From Amborella trichopoda (taxonomy: Eukaryota; Streptophyta; Magnoliopsida; Amborellales; Amborellaceae), in assembly GCF_000471905.2 (NCBI RefSeq), contig NW_006494931.1, positions 6,514,244-6,578,243 of the forward strand: a stretch of DNA of 64,000 bases, given 5' to 3'. Each line of letters begins with the position of its first letter. Position 1 is the first letter of the stretch. Below, piece after piece: positions 9,311 through 19,934 of the stretch. The notes under the pieces were generated by a model. The model saw nothing but the letters and a program-made list of their open reading frames with translations, had not been told where the DNA came from and made no database searches. A program made the position numbers and the translations under genes.

Positions 9311-11390
9311 ACACCACCCTATAGTTGGCTCGGACTGATCTCAAGCAAACATCTCTCTTTGTTCTATCTCTAAAACTGCAATAGAGTCTTATTACTCCTC
9401 TTTCCTCCAAGTTGGGGACTTCATCATCCCCATTTTTGTGACCTCAACCATTGAAAGAAGACTGGCTAATCCTGTTTCTCCCCTGTCCTCCTCAAGTGGC
9501 CTAGCTGGCCCTACCATCCTAGTTCAGGCTAGGAAGATTAGGGGAAAAGGTGGTCGAACTCATTCTCCCCCTTCTTCGACATCAAAGGGAAATCCATTGA
9601 AGTCATCTGCATGGGTGACTCTGAAACCACCTTCTCGCATAAGCACTCTATAACTGGTGGGCATCCCGCCAGTCGTAAGCTAAAAAGTGATCCTCACACC
9701 ACTCCTCCCCTGGTGGGTCCTAATAAGACCACCGCCTCAGCGGGTAACCTAAAGGTAACCCCATCTGCACTTCACAAAGGCATCGCTGATACTAGCACAT
9801 CACCGCACACCTCACTTTGGCAACCTATTCCTGTCCACACGGCCTCAAAGCCACCGCGCACACATTTATACTCATCGCGATTGATGGTTTAACCATCACT
9901 GTGACGAGTTATGAAAGGAAACACCTTACCTCGGTCTCCTCACTTGTTTCGGGTCCCTTGAGACCTGAACTCATCACAAGTGGTCTTCAGACCACTAATG
10001 CACCGCTTATTAATCTCGCAGCTCGGGGCAGCCCAAGGGTTGAAACCAAGTGAGCACAGGATTTTTAGGGCAAGCGAAAGTCTTCCAAAACAATGCGCAT
10101 GCATGCTGAAGGCCCTATGGCCTCTCCAACTAAACAGGCAGGTATTTCGAATAACTAGCCTTCCACTTCACGAGGGGTTGGGTTACAAATCACCTTGAAC
10201 ACTGCTACGGGCCATGCACATAGTTGCAGTTCCAATGACTCTGCCAGTGGAAAAATGAAATGTGCATGAAACATGCCCCTCACTACCCTGAAGCTGCTTA
10301 GCACATGGTACTCGAAGAAATTCCCTTCGAGCACCATCCTGTCTACTCCTGCATCTCTATACATGCAAGCTAGGCCTCGGGGTAAGATATTCTCAAAGAC
10401 GACCAGTCAGCACTCCCATTTTCTAGGCGAACCTAAGCCTCCAAGGATGAGTACGAGCTCCCTTCTTCCTGGATGTCATTACATTACAGGAATTGATCAA
10501 CTTTTCCCTCATCTTTGTAGGACAAGCCGGTCGAGAAGGAAATCAAGGTCAGTTCCAACTCTGAGAGAAGGTCTACTGGAATCTGAGATTCAAATAGACA
10601 GAGGATGGAGTGTCGCTCCGAAAGCCCAGATTAAAGTGTTCAGCCTCAAAGGACCTACTAAAACAAAATCGGTTCTATTCATTGCAAGAGATGGAAGAAC
10701 CTGAAATCAGCAACACTTTTCATTGTTACATCATCGAAGTATAGGAAAATGGACTCACTCCATCCAACCCACAACCCCAAGGCCGTCAGGAGCAAATGAA
10801 AGAGATATGGCACCAAGGCCATCTTGAGCCCATTCAATTTGATCGATGGCCCCAAGGACTTCAAGCTTCGAGCCTAGCAGTAATGGAGCCCCAATGACCT
10901 CTCGAACTCGACTTGAGGGAAGGAAACTCAAAAAAAGGGAGCCCTTCAACATATGAGGGGTGCCATATGCTGGTATTTCACCAAGGATGTATAACAACAC
11001 CGATTGACCAAATATGGATGCGGTCAAGAAGAAGGCTAAAAATGACCCAGAGGCCTGCACCATCTAAAATTCTGAAATATCCTGGACCACCACTGATCCC
11101 CTATTTGGATATGACTACTCCCATCCATAAACCACCCGCTCTCTTGAAATTCCCAGACACCTTGCTTTCCCACACTAAAATTTCTACACCATCGCAACAC
11201 CCATTTTTTGCCTCGCCTACACCTGCCTCAGCCGTGCAGTCTAGCCACTCTTCACTACATGAACCCACTACATCTGACTCTTCCCTGATGGATGTAGCAA
11301 ACCCTTCCCTTTCAAAAACCTCCCCATTGCCACCCGCCCCTTTAAACTTAGTGGAAAACCAAGGAATCACCCTTCCTGAGACTGACAAAG
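9311..11390 (+). pseudogene. Element A leader and decayed gag region
   Basis: This is low-complexity Ser/Thr/Pro-rich sequence with many frame breaks, collinear with the leader and gag region of element B. I could not identify an intact capsid core or zinc knuckle. The open stretch 10913-11491 reads into the protease-proximal linker, whose end LRKLPALLSIYDAL (from about 11413) is typical of Tat polyproteins. Confidence 0.55.
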
Positions 11391-12100
11391 TCAAATATGA
11401 TGTGATTGGGCACCTGAGGAAACTGCCAGCTCTCCTGAGTATCTATGATGCCCTTATGTTGTCTAAAGACTTTCGAATGGCCCAGGTATAGGCCCTCTCC
11501 AACCCTGAAGGATACAAAACATAAGTCAAACGGGTCGAGGTAGACCTTGCAATACTCAAAACTTGCATGGCTATCATGTTCTCAGACGATGACCTACAAC
11601 TAGAAGAGAAAATCCACAATCGACTTTTCTTCATGACTGACGAGCTACATGCGTGTCAAGTCAATTGCATCATGCTAGATGGGGGATCAACAGTAAACCT
11701 TATGCCGCGAAGGATTCTTACTCGGATTGGGTTAAGTCTGGAGTAGCTTGAGCCTACAAGCCTGACAGTTCAAGGATTTGATCAGTCCAGAGAAAGGCCA
11801 CTTGGTACCATTCGTCTCAAGCTTAAAATTGGGGATTTGAATGCTTCCACGTTATTCCATGTTATTCACACAGACATCTCTTACAACATCCAACTGGGTC
11901 GTCCTTGGCTACATGATCATGGTGTGGTTCCATCCACACTTCACCAATGTTTCAAATATAGCCGGGACGGAAGGCAACACACAATCTATGCTGACAAAAG
12001 GACATTTCCCGTCGTTGAGTCACACTATGCTGATGCAAAATATTATTTTGCAAACCCAATATGCTCCCAAGAGCTGGCATTGCATGTAAAACTCAGCTCG
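11391..12100 (+). pseudogene. Element A aspartic protease
   Basis: The retropepsin-like domain would mature the Gag-Pol polyprotein. The active-site segment is at about 11672 (MLDGGSTVNLMPRR, with DGG where D-S/T-G is usual). It is followed by the flap-side phrase LTVQGFDQSRERPLGTIRL and by LGRPWLHDHGVVPSTLH at about 11900-11950, the hallmark C-terminal block of Tat proteases. Stops occur at about 11491, 11523 and 11744. The open stretch 11837-12454 is the C-terminal half plus linker. Confidence 0.8.
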
Positions 12101-13629
12101 GACCGAAAACTAAGAGAGGCTGCACCATCCTCTCGTGAAGACGCAGAAGACATGACGGGATTGTTAAATTATCTCTTTCAAGAGGAGAAGAGCTATGAAA
12201 AGATAATCCCGTTGACACCTGTCGATGGGAATTTCCACATAACCCAGAAAAATATACCATGTCAGAATGACAAAGGGGAAGCCTCACCCTCTATTCCTTC
12301 CACGCGAGAATCCCCGCCTGTGGAAACTCATAGCGAGCATGATGAAAAGAAAGCCATAGAATCGAGCCCACTGATACCTATGGTTACTCATACTAATGAT
12401 GATATGAAAGTGTTACATATCCCCATCCCCTTTCTCGAAGTGTTACATGACTGAAGAAAAGTAGAAAGCCGACCAGAAGGTTTTGCACATTCCAATCCCC
12501 CTAAGGGGAAAGAATGACGCTTCCTCCACTCCTACAGTCAACTGTCCCAAAAAGCAGCTCAAGGTATTATAGATACCTAAGGTATTGCACATGGAAAAGA
12601 ATGGTGTGAATTGGTTTCGCTCTTTCCCTATACATCGGCAATACTCCCTCAAAAGTCCTACAAATCCCTAAAGTTCTACCTATCCCAATCCTTGAAAAGG
12701 GAGGAGGTGGCGCCACGCTCATAAGCCAGGCTTACCACACGCAAGATTCCCAAAAGACCCTGCATTTTCCAACCTCCGTGTTTGAAGCTCAAATTGCTTG
12801 CTAAGAAGCAAGAAGTGGTCCATCCTCTGCCATTCACGACTTCATTGACACCTTTGATCAGCAATATGACCCTCAAGGACAGGTCTCAATTATAGCATCA
12901 ATGGAAGACACAAGATTTGTCTGATCAAACGGAGGCTATAAGAAAAGAAAAAGCTAAGATGAAGGAAGTTGCTCCCCTGAAATCGATGCCCGCTCCTTTA
13001 CCGAGTTCCATCCAAAAAACTCAAGAAACAACTGTCCAGATAAACTCACAAAGTAATCCTCTTCTAGATGCTAAATTCATACTCGGATGGGATTTATACA
13101 ACCCTGAGGCCCATCAAATCATGAAGAAGATGGATTACAAGCTAGCTAACAACTAAGGGCTAAATGATGGCAAAGGGATGTTAGCACCCTTTACTATCAT
13201 CAAAACTACGACGTCTCAGCATAATCAAAAGCAAGGCCTTGGTTACCTGAGGCATCCAAGCCTACCCTCGTGCCTCTTCTTCACCGACCAAATCTCACAT
13301 GTGCTAGTGTCACAAGAACTGCCACTGTCCCATTTAAGAGCTTACCGCTAAGGAAGTCGTTCCCCTAGAGCCTCAAGTGAGGATAGAGAGTAATATGATC
13401 AATCAAGAGTCTGCGAGCTTAAAGACCAAAGAAACAAAAAATAGAAATGCCACTCATAGGGTAGACAGTCGAAGTACTTGAAACTCAAGGGCAGACTGTC
13501 GACCCACCTCCCTCTGTGAAAAGGAGATAAAAGAAGCCCCCGAGGTCTTAGAAAGCAGTAGCTAAGCCACGACTGATGACTTAGAAGAAGTAAATTTGGG
13601 CGACGAAACTGACTCAAAGCCAACTTTTA
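12101..13629 (+). pseudogene. Element A protease-RT linker
   Basis: This is a frame-shifted linker. A segment at about 13060-13250 (FILGWDLYNPEAHQIMKKMD, then a GLGYL phrase) matches the glycine-rich linker usual before the RT in Tat elements. Otherwise stops are frequent in every frame. Confidence 0.55.
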
Positions 13630-14190
13630 TCTCAGCCATTATGCCTCCTGAAGAAAAGAAGGAATACACAGAATTTCGAAGGGTTAATCGAGATGTATTT
13701 TCCTGGCATTATGAATAAATGCTGGGTCTTTTATCCCCTAGTAGCAGTCCACAAACTAGGGATTGATCCATCCTCCAAACCGGTCAAGCAAAAATCATGG
13801 AGGCTCAGAGCAGATTTAAAAATCCAGATCGAAGCATAATTCAACAAGCTTAAGGTGACACATTTCATTCTAGAAGTCAAATACCCAAATTGGCTAGCTA
13901 ATGTCATGTCAGTCAAGAAGAAAAATAGATAAATCAAGATCTGTATTGACTTTTTAGATTTGAATTCAGCTTGTCCTAAAGACGATTTCCCACTCCCCTT
14001 CACAGAGTTGTTGATTGACTCAACCGTCAACTACCAAGCATTCTCGTTCATGGATGGCTATTCTGGTTATAACTAAATAAGGATGGCCCCAAAAGACGAA
14101 GTGTCTACTGCATTCCTAACTCTGAAGGGAGTCTTTTGTTACACAGTGAAGCCCTTCGGTCTCAAAAATGCTGGAGCCACCTATCAAATG
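13630..14190 (+). pseudogene. Element A reverse transcriptase, truncated
   Basis: The RT would copy element RNA into DNA. Its start is recognisable at about 13635 (MPPEEKKEYTEFRRVNRDVF). Fingers and palm residues continue through several stops to FMDGYSGYN (about 14048) and PFGLKNAGATYQ (about 14150-14187). Directly afterwards the sequence jumps to what corresponds to 27223 in element B. About 0.75 kb is missing, including the YVDD catalytic box, the connection domain and the first RNase H. Confidence 0.85.
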
Positions 14191-14583
14191 GTCACTACTT
14201 CTCATGGAGTTCGACATCATGTATGTGCTACAAAAAGCTGTCAAGGGCTAATCCCTTGCAGACTTTCTGGCTGCGCATCCTCTACTAGTCGGTACCCCCT
14301 TGATTGATAGATTACCAGACAAAGAGGTCTTCCACGTCAAAGTCTTGGGCGGATGGAAGATGCATTTTGACAGGGCATTCCAGTCCGAGAAAGGAGGTGC
14401 GGGTGCAGTGTTCTCTACCCCCCGTGACGGCCTTCTTCCTTCGTCCTTCTCCCTCCAAGGGATAGAGTTTCATAACATTGCCGAGTATCAAGCACTCATC
14501 ATAGGCTTGGAGATCGCCTTCCATATGGACCTGAAGTGTTTGGATGTCTATGGGGACTCAGAATTGGTAATTAGACAACTCTA
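14191..14583 (+). pseudogene. Element A second (archaeal-type) RNase H
   Basis: After the deletion junction comes the tether (FDIMYV-like phrase, out of frame) and then the extra RNase H of Tat elements. The core shows MHFDRAFQSEKGGAGAVF (about 14360), EYQALIIGLEIA (about 14480) and VYGDSELVIRQL, ending at TAA 14582. The acidic triad is still visible (FD, EY and GD). This is the best-preserved domain of element A. Confidence 0.75.
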
Positions 14584-14799
14584 AGGGGTATGCAACGTAA
14601 GGAAAGAAAATCTCAAACCTTACTTCAATACTGCCAAGTCATTGATGGCCGAATTCAAAGAGGTTGCTCTTGAGCACGTACCACGGAGGCTTATCTGCAA
14701 CATGCACAGAAATAGAGCCGGTAACTGATTGACATGCCCCCATCAAAGGTTATTTGCAACATAATCAGCTTCCTGAAGATCCTATTGAGAGAAATAGGA

Positions 14800-15978
14800 T
14801 CCAAAGGTCAGCCACACGATATATGTGTCATGACGATACCCTGCTCTAAATCTCCTACAACGATATGCATCTTAGATGCATAGATCAGGGAGAAGCCAAC
14901 AACGTGCTCAAAGAGGTTCATTCTCGAGTTTGCAGAATGCACCAGTTTGGTCCTAAGTTGTACAACAGAATCATTAGGATAGGCTACCATTGACCTACTA
15001 TGAATACTGACTCCCTTATGTTCGCAAAGAGCTGTCCGGTGTGTCAAATTCATTCAAGCTTCATTTAGCAGCCTCTTGAACCTCTACACCCAATAGTGGC
15101 ATCTTGGCCTTTCGCTCAGTGGGGCATGTACATCGTAGGTCCCATTGATCCACCTTCTTCCTCGGGTCACATATTCATACTTGCTGCCAATGATTACTTT
15201 TCCAAATGGGCCGAGGCGGTCCCTCTTAAGAAAGTCCTCGGGATTGTAGTGGCCAATTTCGTCCATCACCATATCATATACAGATTTGACGTGCCTAACC
15301 AAATCATTTTCGATAACGGCCCTCATTTTTGAAGTAATCAAATTGACAGACTAGTTGATCAATTCAGATTTGCATGGAAATACTTGACCATGTACCACCC
15401 GAGAACTAATGGTCTGGCCGAAGCTCTTAATAGAACTCTTTGCGACGCCTGAGAAAGTCTGTCTCCGGTACTAAAAGAGATTGGCACGAAAAGCTATCTA
15501 AAATTCTATTGGCTTACTGCATTACAACCAGTGGCCCAACTCAGTTGACCCCCTACTACCTGGTATCTGGGGGTGAAGCTGTGTTGCTTGTAGAAATTCA
15601 ATTGCCTTCCCTCAGGATAGCCTTCCACTACAAAATGATAGATGAAGAACGAGCTAACCTTCGCTATCAAGACTAGATACATTTGATGAAAAGAGATTGC
15701 AAGCACAACTGAGCGTTGATATTTACAAGAATCATATGCAGCGAGCCTTTGACAAATCGATCAAAATAAGATCATTCGTGAAATGGGAATTGGTCTTAGC
15801 AGTAAGGAGACCTATCGTCCCTCATGGTCGAATTAAGGGAAAATTCGAACTAAAATGGGAAGGCCCATTTGTGGTGAAAATGACCTTTCCCAATGGAGCT
15901 TACGTGCTGGTCAATTCTGAAGGAGAAGAGGCTATGCCACTAGTCAATAGGAGATATTTGAAAAAGTATTATCCTTAA
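14800..15978 (+). pseudogene. Element A integrase
   Basis: The DDE integrase inserts element cDNA into the host genome. The zinc-binding region lies at about 14880-15060 (ending CPVCQIH). The first Asp should follow WPFAQWGMYIVGPIDPP at about 15105-15155, where GM-D has become GM-Y, so this catalytic Asp is lost. The second Asp is in IIFDNGPHF (about 15303-15330). The Glu is in NGLAEALNRTL (about 15408-15440). The C-terminus is the open stretch 15697-15978, ending NRRYLKKYYP. Stops interrupt the core. Confidence 0.85.
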
Positions 15979-16567
15979 GTCAAGGTCCAAGCTTCATGAT
16001 TGCTAAACTGTTAGCGCATGTCCTGACTGTAGGACATTAAAAATATGCCACCCATGGTCACGACGGTATGACCTTAAAACTGCAAAAAAATAAATAAATC
16101 AGGTCCTTACGAAAACCAGAAATGGCGCACACCCTAAAGGCTCGAATGAAAACCTAAAAGGGCATTCAAACCTTTTAAGCCAGACAGTCGGCATACCCAA
16201 CTCGGGGCAAAACAAGTCTCCTAGTCCATTTCGTATCCCAGAACCGAGCACAAAAGGAGAGAAGAGCGAAGTAAAAGAACGAAAGGGCAAGAAGCACAAG
16301 CCACAGAGAAGGAGGATTCAAACTAAAAAAGAAGATTTTATTTCATGAACAAAGAAGCGATTACAAAGCTGTGGTTACAATAATTTGTAGCTACAAAAAA
16401 CAAAAAAAGATAGATCCATCCTGAAATGAGTCCCAGCTAGAGATCCAGCCTCTAAAATCATCACCGCCTCTTGCAGCAATAGTGTCGTCTAAGTCGATGG
16501 GGACATTCTTTTTCAAAAAAGGAACTATAACAAGAATGAAAATAACCTCTTGCTCCTTTCCACCCTC
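15979..16567 (+). other. Element A 3' UTR fragment with one array monomer
   Basis: This non-coding fragment begins right after the integrase stop. At 16044-16086 it holds one copy of a unit (CCATGGTCACGACGG, then TATGACCTTAAAACTGCA) that is the monomer of the large tandem array in element B's 3' UTR (31291-32120). It is cut at 16567 by element C. Confidence 0.65.
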
Positions 16568-17419
16568 TGGTTAGGTGCCTCGATCTCGCCCTCTAGATCT
16601 AAATGATCTGGCAGCACACATCTCGGGTTTCAGGGGAACCCGGGACTTGAGATCGCTCTCTCGGGAACCTTTCTAAAAACCAAGGGCAGGTAGACCAACC
16701 GATGAGAGAGGAACTTAAGGTGGGTTTGGGACTTACTCGGGCTGGCTCGTGTGAGCGCCCTCCTAGATCATGAAGAAAGCCCCCCCAATCGTAAAACTGG
16801 TTCGGAATCACCTCTCTTGGCTTGTATTCTCTTATTTCTGCAATACCACACTTATGGAAAATGTTACAAGACAGGTGGGTCAAAGGACCACACCTTGCCT
16901 GCAGGTGAACGTACACAGATGTGCACATTCAAAAGATGAGGAGAATGAGAAGATGAAGATTGGGGTGAGAAGAATTTGATCGAGTGGTGAGATCGACACA
17001 GTGACCTAACTAGTAGGTAATTGACCTGTCGTGGTAGTAAAACAAGTTCGGTAGCTCAGATCGACTCAACAAAGTTACTACTAGACCACTATAACAATAC
17101 CGACTTGCTAGACACAATGACTTGTCTGTTGTAGCAATAAAGTGGGGACAATAACTATGACCGACACAACAACATTGTTGTTAGATGACAGGACTACCAT
17201 TGAAGGTCAGTCTCAACCCTTCTTTATCAAACGAGAGAGTAAAAGAAAGAATAGAGATCAGAGAGAGAAAGAAAAGAAGAGAAAGAGACAAACAAAGAGA
17301 AGAGAAGAAGATAAAAGAGAAGAATAAACATAGTAGGATAGAAAACCATGAGAGAATAAAAAGAGAGAGAAGGGAAGGAAAGGAGGAGGAGGACATAGAC
17401 GACGATGGCTTCCACTTGT

Positions 17420-17820
17420 GAAATAAAAAAAGAAGAGGGAGAAACCAGGTGATGCTAGGCTTGCACCAGCTGCAACAGAAAAGAAGAAAGAAAGAGAACC
17501 TAGATGACGCTAGGCTTGGTCGGCTGTGACATAAGAGCAGAAAGAGAGAGAACTCAAGCGGCGCTAGGCATGCGCAGGCTGGGAAAGAAGAGAAGAAAAA
17601 GAGAAAACCCAGGAAGTGCTAGGCTTGCGTAGGCTGTGATAAAAGAGAAGAAAGAAAGAGAACCTAGACGGCGCTAGGCTTGCACCGGCTGGGACAGAAG
17701 AGAAGAAAGAAACAGAACTCAGGCGGCACTAGGCTTGCACCAACTAGGACAACAGAGAAGAAAGAAAGAGAATCCAGGTGGCACTAGGCTCGTGTTGCCT
17801 GTGACTAAAGATAGAAGAGA
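17420..17820. repeat. 55-bp minisatellite in element C LTR, seven units
   Basis: The word CTAGGC recurs at 54-55 bp intervals from 17454 to about 17784. Each unit is a GC-richer half (GGCGCTAGGCTTGCACCGGC-like) plus a purine half (AGAAGAAAGAAAGAGAA-like). It is the counterpart, inverted, of the 47-bp array in LTR D at 54140-54770. Confidence 0.9.
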
Positions 17821-17959
17821 GAGAATTTTGATAGAGGCCTGACTCGCCATTCCGAATAAAGCCCATCTCACTGCTCCTGTCTCATGAATAGGAAAGGATC
17901 ACACAAAACGATAGGTATGCCACGCATGAATAGAGAAGTAGAAGCAGGAAGATAGAGGC

Positions 17960-18230
17960 ATGATAAACCAAATGAGGAAAGGTGAGAAAGAGATAAAGAT
18001 GAAGGCAAGAGAGAAAAAGAGATAGAGATGAGAAAAGAGGAGAGAGAAAGAGATAGAGATAGAGATGAGAAAAGGGGAGAGAGAAAAAGGTAAATGAGTA
18101 AAGAGGAGAGGAGAGAGGAGGAGAGATAAATAGGAGAGAGAAAAGAGGAGTGAGAAAGAGGGGAGGAGAGAGAAAGAGGAGAGAGAAAGAGAAGAGGAGA
18201 GAGAAAAGAGGAGGAGAGAGAAAATTACCT
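17960..18230. repeat. GA-rich purine tract in element C LTR
   Basis: An almost pure purine run of GAGAGAAAGAGG-type words. A second purine block is at 17230-17400. The CT-rich equivalent in LTR D lies at 54060-54150. Open frames seen in these tracts are low-complexity artefacts. Confidence 0.9.
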
Positions 18231-18368
18231 CATCGAGTGGTATTGATCATTTTCTTCTCTCTCCCCTCTCTCTCTCCAAGATGCACCACCCACTAAAGTA
18301 ATAATTTGAATCTTTATTGAATGAATCGAAGTTGAACTCAATGTTGTTTTACAATTAGGCTTTGCATG

Positions 18369-18376
18369 TTTATATA
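18369..18376 (-). promoter_or_regulatory. LTR promoter TATA box (element C)
   Basis: TATATAAA on the minus strand, downstream in that sense of the conserved CCACCCATGTTTGGGC phrase, as in LTR D. Confidence 0.55.
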
Positions 18377-19934
18377 GAATTGAGCCCAAACATGGGTGGA
18401 TGCCCAAAACCTACCTAAAATTGAAGATAATTACAATTAAATTGAATTAAAAGAAATTCTAAAAATGGGTGCAAGAAGACCGTTTTGCCCTTGCCTAACA
18501 ATGTGTGAAATTCTAGAACGGTCCCTACTGCTACCTGAGAACTTGCATGATCTTCCATGACTGATCTGGGGTTGCTTTGATGCCCGTTTGATCGAAAGAT
18601 GAAAGATTTTTTGTAAGGATCGACATGGCGATTGATTTGATATCAACTTTCAGCTATGAATCATGTTTTTAAGCCATGATCATGAGACTTGAATTTTGTA
18701 TGAATCTTGAAAACTTCGGATCGATAATGCACTCGTTCCTTGAATTTTTTATTTTTTCTATTCGCTGAATCGCATTGAGCATGCTATCACGATCATGTTG
18801 CAACAAACACAGCTCGATTTCGTGTCCGGACGAAGATTTCGTCGTCTTGAGTTTTTGGTTGGAATCTTGAAATCTGGCGGCCGAAATTTGCAGCAGCTTC
18901 GACGCCTCCATGTGTGAAATCCAACCATTCATCGTATGCGTAGTTCCGATCAGAGATATCCTCGGACCTTACACACATAATACAATTGGCTTCTCATCGA
19001 TTGGGTATGCGAACGTTCTGATTTGGCTGCCGGAGTGAGGTGTTTTGCTGCTGAATTTTCTACAACTTTCTTCATGGATCAACAACTTCTCTCTAGTTTT
19101 TCTCCTTGCTCGGGCATCGTCATGGGGCATACCACCTATCGAAATGCTTGTCTTGATGAGACCAACACGCTCACAAAATTTGAGCACGATCCGAATTAGA
19201 AAAGTGAGATATAAGCCCCGAAGTCACCGCCCGTGACTGTGAAAACAACTACCTTGAATGGTGTTTTGGTGCAGGGTAGCCACATGGGAATAGCTTGCGG
19301 CCTACCCCTTTTTAGTATTTTACCCATAACTTTGTTTTGGAGTTCTCGATTAAACCAAAACTTGACTCATAGGGGTTTTCTATCGTGTTGATCCGATAGC
19401 GGTGGTCCCACAGCTATTTGATCTACTAAACATATAGTTCTAGTTACGGGGTCCATTTCAAAGTGCTAGAGATGGCTTTTGCCGAAATTGTTTCTTTGTG
19501 TTCACTACCATAGATATGTCTGATTGTGATGAAACTTGGCAGGTGGCCTTTTGAAGTGCTTATGAAGATCTTGCCCAGTTTTGGAGCCATTATGAGACTG
19601 TTGAAATTTCCACTGTTTGTTGAGGTTTTATTGACCTGCTTCCTCTTTATTTCGCATCAGAGACCAAGGTGTTCAAAAATGTGTTCAAACAGCTTGCGCC
19701 ACCGAATGTTGTGCTTTGAGAGAAGTGAGAAGGACAACTTTCAAAAAATTTCCTTCAGCTTTTATTACTTTTTTCTTCTTAGCCACAAGACCACATGAAC
19801 GTTGAGGAGATTCACGAAATGCTGCAACTAAGATGCTCAGACGTTTGGATGAAATGTACAGGTCCATCTGTGGAGACTTTAGGGGGAGAAGAGACTTTTT
19901 TTAGGGATCTTATTGAAGTCCTCACCCTCGTGTA

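Larger units (their letters stand above)
7129..16567 (+). mobile_element. Element A: degenerate Tat-like Ty3/gypsy retrotransposon
   Basis: Domains occur in the order LTR, PBS, gag leader, protease, RT, second RNase H and integrase, followed by a 3' UTR scrap. That order, and the extra RNase H between RT and integrase, is typical of the plant Tat lineage of Ty3/gypsy (Metaviridae-like) elements. Every domain contains stops or frameshifts, and the RT has lost its catalytic half. The 3' LTR is missing: the internal region is cut at 16567 by the end of minus-strand element C. The left boundary was set by aligning its 5' terminus with the LTR end of element I at 59107. The 5 bp before it are CATAC; no matching partner was found. 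Confidence 0.85.
16568..19691 (-). repeat. Element C LTR
   Basis: On the minus strand it starts TGTTTGAACACATTTTTGAA (at 19691) and ends in ...CCTAACCA (at 16568), about 3.1 kb. It belongs to the same subfamily as the solo LTR D: same termini, same TATA context, same U5 end. It is longer than B's LTR because of the tandem array (17420-17820) and long purine tracts. Confidence 0.8.
16568..19934 (-). mobile_element. Element C: 3' end of a minus-strand Tat-like element
   Basis: This is a full LTR (16568-19691) plus about 240 bp of upstream 3' UTR (19692-19934), read on the minus strand. The 3' UTR piece matches the sequence upstream of the 3' LTRs of B and I (phrase GAGAGAAGTGAGAAG at about 19720 and 59133). 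It is therefore the 3' end of an element, not a solo LTR. The rest was lost or displaced where element B begins at 19935. No matching flanking duplication was found. Confidence 0.75.

Noticed and set aside
10155..10864. Minus-strand open frames in A's gag region
   Set aside because: Shadow frames of the decayed plus-strand element.
17185..17421. Charged Lys/Arg/Glu-rich open frame
   Set aside because: Translation of a purine-rich low-complexity tract in LTR C.
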